A stretch of DNA of 64,000 nucleotides. Source: Bettongia penicillata ogilbyi. Its lineage: Eukaryota > Chordata > Mammalia > Diprotodontia > Potoroidae. Below are positions 56,734 through 64,000 of the stretch, piece after piece (position 1 is the stretch's first letter; each line of letters begins with the position of its first letter). A program made the position numbers and the translations under genes. The notes under the pieces were generated by a model. It did not search any database and was not told the DNA's origin. It was given only the letters and a program-made list of their open reading frames with translations. The DNA lies in contig JAJHZJ010000009.1 of the NCBI GenBank assembly GCA_023548195.1, positions 6,904,215 through 6,968,214 of the forward strand, written 5' to 3'.

Positions 56734-57654
56734 AGCAATCTAATTTTCCCTATCTCCAATCTGCCCTCTCTTCTGTCATCCCTCCCTTCTCTTGTCTCCA
56801 TCTTCTCTTTTCTCCTGTAGGGCCAGATGACTTTCTATTCCTCATTAACTGTATGTCTTCTTTCCTAGTAGCAACAACAATACTAAACAGTTGTTCCTAA
56901 AACTTTGAGTTCCAAATTCTCCCCATCTCTCCCTCCCCACCCATTCCCTTTGGGAAGGCAGGCAATTCAATATAGGTCATATCTGTGTAGTTTTACAAAT
57001 GACTTCCCTGATAGTCGTGTTGTGTAAGACTAACTGAAATACCCTCCATCCTAACCTGCCCCTCATTGTTTCCCTTCTGTCTTTTGATCCTGTCCCTCCC
57101 CGAGTGTTGATTTCAAATTGCTCCCTCCACCGTTTGCCCTCCCTTCCATCATCTCCCCCCCTTGCTTATCTCCTTCTCCCCCACTTTCTTATACTGTAAG
57201 ATAGATTTTCATACCAAAATGAGTGTGCATTTTATTCCTTCCTTTAGTCAAATGTGATGAGGGTAAACTTCTTGCTTTTTTCTCAGCTCTCCTCTCTTCC
57301 CCTCCACTAAAAAGTCTCCTACTTGCCTCTTAAATGACATATAATTACCCCCTTCCATTTCACCCTCTTTCCTCCCACTACATTTCTCTCTCACCATTTA
57401 CATTAATTTCTTTTCAGCTATGGTCCCATCCTATTCAATTCACTCTGTGCTCTCTGTCTCTGTATGTGTGTGCATGTGTGTATATGTGTGTGCATGCATG
57501 CATGTACATGTGTGTGTATGGACCCACCAACTACCCAGATACTGAAAAGTTTTAAGAGTTACAAATATTGTCTTTCCATGTGGGAATGTAAACAGTTCAC
57601 TTCTGGTAAGTCCCTTAAGACTTCTCTTTGTTGTTTACTTTTTCATGCTTCTTC

Positions 57655-58758
57655 TCATTCTTGTGTTTGAAAGTCAAATTTTCTTTTCAGCTCTGGTCTT
57701 TTCATCAAGAATGCTTGAAAGTCCTCTGTTTCATTGAAAGACCTTATTTTCCCCTGAAGTATTATACTCAGTTTTGCTGGGTAGGTGATTCTTGGTTTGA
57801 GTCCTAGTTCCTTTGACTTCTGGAATATCCTAATCCATGCCCTTCGATCCCTTAATGTAGAAGCTGCTAGATCTTGAGTTATCCTGATTGTATTTCCACA
57901 GTACTGGAATTGTTTCTTTCTAGCTGCTTGCAAGATTTTCTCCTTGACCTGGGAGTTCTGGAATTTGGCCACAATGTTCCTAGGAGTTTCTCTTTTTGGA
58001 TCTCTTTCAGGTGGTGATCGATGGATTCTTTCAATACTTATTTTGCCCTCTGGTTCTAGAATGTCAGGGCAGTTTTCCTTGATAATTTCATGGAAGATGA
58101 TGTCTAGGCTCTTTTTTTGATCATGACTTTCAGGTGGTCCAATAATTTTTAAATTGTCTCTCCTGGATCTATTTTCCAGGTCAGTTGTTTTTCCCATGAG
58201 ATATTTCATATTCTCTTCCATTTTTTCATTCTTTTGGTTTTGTTTGATGATTTCTTGGTTTCTTGTAATGTCATTAGACTCCATCTGTTCCATTCTCATT
58301 TTGAGAGAACTATTTTCTTCAGTGAGCTTTTGAACCTCTTTTTCCATTTGGCTCATTCTGCTTTTGAAAGCATTCTTCTCCTCATTGGCTTTTTGAACCT
58401 CTTTTGCCAGTTGAGTGAGCCTATTTTTCAAGGTGTTATTTTCCTCAGCATTTTTTTGGGTCTCCTTTACCAAGGTATTGACCCATTTTTCATACTTTTC
58501 TTGCATCTCTGTCATTTCTCTTCCCAGTTTTTCCTCCACCTGTCTAGCTTGCTTTTCAAAATCCTTTTTGAGATCTTCCAAGGCCTGAGCCCACCCGACA
58601 TCCCCCTGGGATATCTGGGGTACTGAGGCCCCACCCTCCACGTCTTTCCCTGATGGCAAGAATATGTCCTCGTCATCGTCAGATCCAAAAGTTGGGATCA
58701 TTTGCATTTGTTGGAAAAAACTCTCTATAGTCTTATTTTTCTTCCCTTTTCTAGGCAT
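57655..58758 (-). CDS. L1-type ORF1 protein, intact, 367 aa
   Basis: Non-LTR retrotransposon RNA-binding protein: ORF1p forms trimers, coats its RNA in cytoplasmic particles and acts as a nucleic-acid chaperone. Starts at MPRKGKKNKT, stops after FDFQTQE. Residues 1-45 are a basic then acidic head (SDDDEDIFL near 26-34). About 55-190 is a coiled coil with heptad-like runs (VEEKLGREMTEMQEK, NTLKNRLTQLAKEVQ). About 197-290 is the RRM (RSRRDNLKIIG; PERDPKRETPRNIVAKFQ). About 293-360 is the C-terminal domain (ITQDLAASTLRDRRAW; LKPRITYPAKLSI). It is near the usual 340-370 aa of mammalian ORF1p. No frameshift or stop. No ORF2 follows, so the protein belongs to an ORF1-only element. Expression is unknown; in a host genome this is transposon coding, not a cellular gene. 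Confidence 0.95.
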   Translation of the reverse strand: MPRKGKKNKTIESFFQQMQMIPTFGSDDDEDIFLPSGKDVEGGASVPQISQGDVGWAQALEDLKKDFEKQARQVEEKLGREMTEMQEKYEKWVNTLVKETQKNAEENNTLKNRLTQLAKEVQKANEEKNAFKSRMSQMEKEVQKLTEENSSLKMRMEQMESNDITRNQEIIKQNQKNEKMEENMKYLMGKTTDLENRSRRDNLKIIGPPESHDQKKSLDIIFHEIIKENCPDILEPEGKISIERIHRSPPERDPKRETPRNIVAKFQNSQVKEKILQAARKKQFQYCGNTIRITQDLAASTLRDRRAWIRIFQKSKELGLKPRITYPAKLSIILQGKIRSFNETEDFQAFLMKRPELKRKFDFQTQE

Positions 58759-58904
58759 TTTCCCAGCCAGTTACTTGACTTCTGAGATTCCTCTCCACCC
58801 CTGCCTAGATGTGCCCAGCTAGTGCTTGGGGTCTGAGATTCAAATGTGCTTTCCGCGCTGCCCAGCTGCTAATCAATGTGAGCTTTAGTTCTGGTGCTGG
58901 GGTG

Positions 58905-59112
58905 GGGGCAGGGCCGCCTCCCAGGCTCGGCTTCCTCAGGGGCTTTATGAAGAGACTTTCAGGAACCGAGCAGGTGGGGGGGTGCCGCCTCCCAGGCTCA
59001 GTTCCCTCAGGGGCTTTATGCAGAGGCCTTCAGTAATGGAGCAGGTGGGGCAGGGCCGTCTCCCAGGCTCAGCTCCCTCAGGTTGTTTATGCAGAGACCT
59101 TCAGTAATGAAG
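58905..59112 (-). repeat. Tandem 71-bp units in the HAL1-like 5' UTR, about three copies
   Basis: CCCAGGCTC recurs at 58920, 58991 and 59062, exactly 71 bases apart, each followed by a CCCTCAGG-like block and a TTTATG.AGAG block, then ACTTTCAGGAACCGAGCAGG, CCTTCAGTAATGGAGCAGG or CCTTCAGTAATGAAG. The plus-strand copy has only one such unit (near 29980-30055). Confidence 0.92.
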
Positions 59113-59137
59113 ATCCTGCCTGCTGCTGGGGGGTCCC

Positions 59138-59240
59138 AGGCCACCGCTGCCGCTGCTGCCTCCACTGCCGCTGCTGCCTCCGCTGCCGCCCACGCCTCTG
59201 CCTCCACCACTTCCTGCCCCCGTCTCTGCCGCCACCGCTT
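59138..59240 (-). repeat. GC-rich GCC/GCT stretch in the HAL1-like 5' UTR
   Basis: Repeats of GCTGCC, CCGCTG and TGCCTCC give a CpG-rich run absent from the other copy. It translates to alanine-rich frames on both strands, with no sign of coding use. Confidence 0.85.
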
Positions 59241-59599
59241 CCTCCCGAGGGGGCCCGAGTCACGGAGACACTCCGCTCCCCTCCTCCAGCCCAGCTGTCT
59301 CTCTCGCTGACCTGTAGCTTCTGTGGGCGGAGGGACCTTCCTGGCCACCGGAGCCTCCGTCCCTGAAGCCTGCTCGGGTCAGCTTCTCTGGGGCTGTGGC
59401 CAGGGCAGTGCTGGGGTGGGGTCCACTTTCCGGGGCGCTACGGACTCTGTGGACGGCTCTCCAGGGCTCTCTGGAATGGAAATCTCTTCCACTATGATTA
59501 TGGACCCCCTGCAGTGATTCAGAACTTACGGGGATCTCTTTTTACCTTAATTCTATGGGCTGTGGGTTCAGAGCTCGTAAACGTGCATCTTTCTACTCC

Positions 59600-59609
59600 G
59601 CCATCTTGG
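59600..59609 (-). promoter_or_regulatory. YY1-like box at the HAL1-like 5' end
   Basis: CCAAGATGGC on the minus strand, about 12 bases inside the element, as in the plus copy and in human L1. A role in setting the transcription start is inferred. Confidence 0.62.
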
Positions 59610-60188
59610 CTCCGCCCCCTCGGTCTTTCTAAATTAAGGTCTTTCCTGCCTCAATTTGTCTGAGGTGATGCCCATTCAATGATTAAGGGCTAGATAAAGA
59701 ATTGAGATGAAAGAATCAAGAGTTCATGAAAAAGAATGTTGTGTCATTTGCCTGGAAATGTAAGATGGAACCAGACTATGAAGAGTTTTAAATGCTAAAC
59801 AGAAATGTTTGTATTTGAACTTTGCTGCAGTTGGGATATTTAAGCTTCTCAAACAAGGGGATGTCCTATGCTTTAGGCATATCGGTTTACCAGCTATATA
59901 CTGCAGTCAAGGAAACGAACTAGGAACCTATTAAAATAATCCAGCTGGAAGATGATGAGGACTTGAATAGGATGGTGGTTGTGTCAGTAGACCTAGGTGA
60001 TAGGTCCCAGAGATATTATGGAATTAGACTTGGCAACTGGGTAAATTTGGAGATTAAGTGAGAAAAAAGAGTAGAGAAGGACTCTGTGGTTGTGAACTAC
60101 TGGATATATAGTCTGGATCTATCCAGCCCATGACTGGATTTTGGTGAGTTATCTACTTAGAGGTGATAGCTGAGGCCAAGGAACATGA

Positions 60189-60250
60189 AGATGATGATGA
60201 TAATAGTGATGATGATGATGGTGATGATGAAAGAAAGAGAGAGAGAATGA
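60189..60250 (+). repeat. (GAT)n with a GA-rich end
   Basis: GATGATGATGATAATAGTGATG-like units then GAAAGAAAGAGAGAGAG, inside the outer L2. Confidence 0.92.
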
Positions 60251-60560
60251 GAAGGAGGGTCTGGGACCAAGCCCTGAGGTGAACCCACGTATAGTGGTGA
60301 GGAATGATGATTCAAGAAAGGAGACTTGGAAGGCTCAGCCATACAGCTAGGATGAGAACCAGGAGAGAGCAGTGCTATGACAACTCAGGGAGGAGAGAAT
60401 ATCTAGGAGGAGGGGATGGTCAATAATGTCAAACATTGAAGAAATGTCAAGAATGATGAGGCCATAATATTTGGCAGTTAAGATGTCATAGGTAACCTTG
60501 AGTAGTTTCATTTGAGTGATGAGATCTTATATTGGTGGTTGTACTTGTCAAAGAATCTTG

Positions 60561-61203
60561 TATAAAATGCATGACTTTCCTGTTGCTGATATGTGTGGGA
60601 ATCAGTGTAATTCAGCGCAGTGAACTCTGCCTTGGCACTCATGAGACCTGGATCTTAAATTGATCTTGGGCACTAACAAACTCATTTGCGCCAACTCACT
60701 TCGGAGAATCACAAGGTCATAGATTGGAAACTGGAGGGAGATCAGTATCTTTTTCTTTTTTAATCCAATGTTTACTGTGAGCAGGGTCTCTCTAGTCCCA
60801 CAGGCCTACTCAGAAACGTCTTGGTCTCTTGGGCAGCACTTCTTCATTGCAGAATAAGAGCAATTCCCACAATTCCTAGCCCATGACTACTTTAGCTGCT
60901 TGGATGACCTTTGTGTCTTAGGGAACAAACAAGTAAGTAGTGGCAGGAGCCGCTTTCTTAGCTCTGCCTCTAAGTAGACATGCCTTTCATTGTCCTTAGC
61001 TCAGAGATTGAACGAGCCCTAAAATACTTAGGCCCATACTTCTTGAAGGTTCCATTTATTCAACAGTAAGTTACTAAAGGCCTTTAAGGCTAGAGAGACT
61101 TTTTAAGGCTCTGTAAATCATTATATTTGCATAAAATGCTCAATTCAGCTAAACCCTCTAAGCTGGAGAAGGTATTCACTATTTGAATACTAATTGCTCA
61201 GCC
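60561..61203. other. Mostly unassigned stretch
   Basis: A weak THER1-like piece near 60620-60740 is the only hint of a repeat. Confidence 0.4.
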
Positions 61204-61204
61204 T

Positions 61205-61555
61205 ATAGAATGACAAAAAATTAGTGCTATGAGGAACTTTAAAGATCACCTAGTGTAATGTTCTCATTTTAACAATGGAGGAAGTAGAGGACCAGAACAT
61301 AAAGTCAACTGACCAAGAATTTAGGGGGTGCTGACCTATGATTTCATTGGAATGGTAGACTCTCGGTATGGAAAATCCTTTCTCCAATGCAGACTGCCAA
61401 CTCGCCTGCAACTCATAATCTGTGAGAAACTGATGAGGGCAGTGAGAGATTATGTAGCTTCCCCATGGTCACATTGCCAGTATGTTATCAAAAACAAGAC
61501 TTTAATCCTGGTCTTCCTGGTTTCAAAGCTAGCACCCTAGTCAGTAAGCCATGCT
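61205..61555 (-). mobile_element. THER1 fragment and THER2-like CORE-SINE
   Basis: 'aactttaaagatcacctagtg' (to about 61310), then 'acctatgatttcattggaatg', 'caatgcagactgccaactcg', 'ggtcacattgccagtatg' and head 'accctagtcagtaagccatg'. Confidence 0.62.
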
Positions 61556-63205
61556 TCCTTTCTTAGGTAAGCTTATTATTTCATGCTATTTATATACGTG
61601 GCTGCAGATTGCCTTACCCTGGTCTGCCATGTGCAGCTTGAGCCTGGAAGTAGGGCATTATGCCATAAAAGCATGTAGTATATGAGTGAGAAATATGAGG
61701 AAGGTCACTCAGGATTTTTAGAACAAAAAGAGACTAGATCCAGCAAAATTATCACATGTAAGCGTGTGCTTTTTGTTTTGCTTTGCTTTGTTTTTTAGAA
61801 TCTGGCAAACAGTACATGGGAGTTCTCTCTCCCCTCTGGAGTACTGTTCTGGTTTTTAATAGATGTAGGAATTCTAACAATAACCTTTTCCCCAAACCAC
61901 TAATCTCCTTATTGGAAAAGAAATAAAGTGAAGAGCCTATAATATGCTATATTGTTAAGTGAATTAATTTAGAACAAACAAACAAGCAAAACTTGGAACT
62001 AGGGACCCTGATGAGTGGGGCCATAACTTTGGCTGGGTGATCTGGACTTTTTCCCAGGGCACTGAATTCCGAGGGTTCTCACTACACTTGGAGTCCATCA
62101 CTGGCATAGAAAAAGCAGAGTTTAGTATCTAGTTAGCAAAAAGAATGAATGAAAATCAAGAAGCTACTGGATGATTGGTTGTAGTATGTTCCCTTCTAAT
62201 GATTCTCATGGCAGCCTCCTCAGAGATGGTTGTGTGTCAACATTTTCCACTGTTTCTCACGTCTTTTCCAGTCTCTTTCTCCCTTCTCTCCCCTCCGCTA
62301 CTAAATTTATGTCAGTTGTTTGGGATGCAAAAATCCCTAGCTATCTCCACCTGTGAGAGTCAGAGAGATGAAGATGCAGAAGAAAGGCAGAGAGTGGAAC
62401 AAATACGTCAGTACAGAGGCGAATGGAAAAGCCAGAGAGAAATGAGGGTGAATGACACTTCCCTATCCCTACCATGTAGAGGGTAGGAGAGCTAACCTAT
62501 TGCATTGCCAAGGCAATATTCCCAGCACCAACAGTGACTATAAATATGCTAGCATAGCTCTGAATCACATAGTATAACAGACTCTATATAAGGTAGAAGA
62601 AAAATATTTATTCAGACACCAAAAAGCCAAATCCCACTGCCAGAAAGCCAAATCTGTCATCATACCCAAAAAGTCAATGCACATTAGTACTGCATGGGAC
62701 AGAAGTTATTCCCAAGCCTTCCCTACCTTCCTGGAGTCTTCCCACAAGCAAATACTCACATGGCTAGCTGTTTGCTTGCCTGTATCCTCTCTCTCTTCAC
62801 CCTAACCACTCTTACCAACTTCCTCCCAGTTCTGATCCACCCTTCCTTTTCCACTGTTCAGCAAGCTCCTTCCATCACATGTGAGTTAGGCTTCCATGTG
62901 ATTTAAGCAGGTCACATGGGCCTATTAATGAATGGGAAAGATCTTCAAATTAAGCAAAAATGCATTAACAATACACTTGTTAACTATGTTATAGTTTTTA
63001 GAAAAGATATTTAAGCTCCTTATAGTCTTTTGATCTTTTTTTCTTGCTTTGACCTGAATGGGGCATTTCCTAGTAAAGATTACTGGAAACCTCTGTGTCT
63101 CTGAATTGAATGAGTGTAGCTCCTTATACCCAAAAGAATCAAAGGTGAAGGTATTGTAAACCTTCCTTCAAGAAGCTTAGACCTAACTCTTTGTGTGTTA
63201 TCTCC
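61556..63205. other. Repeat-poor, unassigned stretch
   Basis: About 1.6 kb without a recognised repeat or gene. Two overlapping frames at 62171-62486 carry no motif. Confidence 0.5.
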
Positions 63206-63206
63206 T

Positions 63207-63325
63207 CCCACTAGACTGTGAGCTCCTTGGGGTCAGGGGCCATGATATTGTATTTCTCTGTATTCCCAGCATTTACTATAGTCCCTCCACAAAATAAGTG
63301 CTTAATAAAGGCTTTTTGACAGACA
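63207..63325 (+). mobile_element. L2 3' end
   Basis: 'ctagactgtgagctccttggg', 'ctgtattcccagcatttac' and 'gtgcttaataaaggctttttg' are the L2 terminus. Confidence 0.83.
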
Positions 63326-63425
63326 TCATTGGTCTTAATAAATGTTTCTTGATGATCTCAATGAATGCTTGTTGGCAGATATCTCTGGTCTTAACAAATG
63401 CTTGCTGGACATTATTAGTCTCAAG
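63296..63425 (+). repeat. Reiterated L2 tail
   Basis: TTAATAAAGGCTTTTTG, TTAATAAATGTTTCTTG, CAATGAATGCTTGTTGG and TTAACAAATGCTTGCTGG follow each other about every 30-35 bases, three of them led by a GTCTTAA or GATCTCAA segment. Confidence 0.65.
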
Positions 63426-63479
63426 AAAGTGGGATGAATAGTGGTTGAAATGTGAAAAAAGAAGTCTCAATTAGACATT

Positions 63480-63625
63480 AAAAATGAATAGAAGACTGTC
63501 TTGGGGAGGAAAGGGTGAAGTAGGGGGGAAGGAAGGGGAGAGAGGGAAAAAAATCTAAGTTATATGGTAATGATTACAGAACACTGAAAATATCTAAAAT
63601 TTAAAAAACTTAAAAAAATAAATAG
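63480..63625 (+). mobile_element. L1 3' UTR end, short fragment
   Basis: A G-rich purine run (AAGTAGGGGGGAAGGAAGG) followed by 'gaaaatatctaaaatttaaa' and an A-rich end resembles the terminal L1 3' UTR. Confidence 0.45.
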
Positions 63626-64000
63626 AAGAAAACAAAATGAAATTCAGAAGGGGACACATGTAAACATGGCAATTTTGTCACTGCTGTGGTAAATGTACAA
63701 AGCAGAACTTCAGAGTTGCATATACTGCCTACTTTTAATAGTGAAATGTTAGTGCATGTTTATGATGTGTGTATATATGTATGTCTGTATTAAAGCAAGC
63801 ATTAAGTAAGTGGGAAGGAATTAAGGTATTATAACGGGTACAAAGAAATGGTACTTACTTAAGGGCCATTTTTGTTTTCTAATTATGTGAAAACCTGCCT
63901 CCTAGCAGAGAGGGCTTCCTAGGAGAACATCTACGCTACATTTTGCTTATACATAGTGAACTTGTGATATCCTTTGTCTGGAGGGTATTATTCTGGAGCT
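63626..64000. other. Unassigned stretch to window end
   Basis: Nothing recognised. Confidence 0.45.

Larger units (their letters stand above)
56627..59621 (-). mobile_element. HAL1-like (ORF1-only) L1 element, full length, minus copy
   Basis: About 3.0 kb, complete from the 5' end at the right (GAGGGGGCGGAGCCAAGATGG on the minus strand) to the A-rich 3' end at the left. Order: 5' UTR of about 860 bases with tandem 71-bp units and a GC-rich stretch, intact 367-codon ORF1, then a 3' UTR of about 1,030 bases with a CA-rich part (57460-57522), a purine-rich part and a G-run cluster. No ORF2. GGTCTTT flanks both ends (56620-56626, 59622-59628), a target-site duplication that fits L1 endonuclease cutting. 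Its intact frame and CpG-rich 5' UTR suggest it is the youngest insertion in the window. Confidence 0.92.
56425..59690 (-). mobile_element. RTE-tailed SINE (long variant), middle element of the nest
   Basis: The left part (56425-56626) has the reversed tail: 'cctttgttctcaaagagg', 'attggatttaagtgaggc', 'aagtccagtggcagata'. After the HAL1-like insert it continues at 59622 ('gtctttcctgcctcaattt', 'gatgcccattcaatgatt'). Confidence 0.75.
56033..60560 (-). mobile_element. L2 copy, outer element of a three-level nest
   Basis: The L2 terminus ('aaacttttattaagtgtcc') and 3' UTR ('tatccttgaaggaagtcag', 'ggccagtttggctgg') occupy 56033-56424. L2 resumes at about 59700 with the next sequence ('gaagagttttaaatgctaaac') and continues into ORF2 ('gaaccaggagagagcagtgc', 'gatggtcaataatgtcaaac'). 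Everything between is later insertion. Confidence 0.78.

Noticed and set aside
58234..58626. 130-aa frame on the plus strand opposite ORF1
   Set aside because: Shadow of the intact ORF1 on the other strand; leucine/phenylalanine-rich because the coiled coil is lysine/glutamate-rich.
59016..59348. Open frame of about 110 codons in the HAL1-like 5' UTR, with a counterpart (29685-30008) in the other copy ending in similar APLLKxSA residues
   Set aside because: Both frames begin at GTG with no ATG. The shared stop lies in the conserved 71-bp unit, and openness is explained by GC-rich sequence; shared descent of the UTR accounts for the similarity.

Overview
This is intergenic or intronic DNA from a mammal, almost certainly a marsupial. 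No host gene, host exon, structural RNA gene or CRISPR array could be supported. The assignment rests on repeat content recognised from memory: tRNA-headed SINEs beginning with the marsupial GGCAGCTAGGTGG-type head and ending in an RTE tail, MON1/THER1/MIR CORE-SINEs, many L2, CR1/L3 and RTE fragments, and L1s whose 5' end reads GGAGCCAAGATGGCGGAG. The exact species cannot be told.

Layout. 1-12.7 kb is dense with old repeats: CORE-SINEs, RTE-tailed SINEs, an old L1 5' half (2.9-4.3 kb, minus), an L1 3' end with target-site duplication (6.7-7.2 kb), an RTE fragment (9.9 kb), and an L2 reverse-transcriptase stretch (11.1-11.9 kb). 12.9-15.9 kb is repeat-poor. 16-29.4 kb has further L1, L2 and SINE copies, including a 2-kb minus-strand L2 at 19.5-21.6 kb split by a SINE. 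29.4-36.3 kb holds the first ORF1-only L1-type element (HAL1-like, plus strand, ORF1 frameshifted), then CR1/L3 pieces broken by an L1 3' end. 36-55 kb is mixed: SINEs, L1 and L2 scraps, a probable TA-flanked DNA-transposon MITE (40.4-40.8 kb), and a decayed CR1/L3-type ORF1 esterase (52.7-53.3 kb). 56.0-60.6 kb is a three-level nest: an L2 interrupted by an RTE-tailed SINE, itself interrupted by a second HAL1-like element on the minus strand. 60.6-64 kb is mostly unassigned.

The one intact coding frame is the 367-aa L1-type ORF1 protein of the minus-strand HAL1-like element. Both HAL1-like copies pass directly from ORF1 into a shared 3' UTR with no ORF2, so their movement would need reverse transcriptase supplied by an L1. 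The minus copy also carries three 71-bp tandem units in its 5' UTR. Everything else functional-looking is fossil: L2 and RTE reverse-transcriptase pieces, the L1 ORF2 cysteine motif, and the CR1 esterase.

Family names come from recognition by eye, not a database search. Repeat edges are good to about 10-30 bases unless a target-site duplication is cited.
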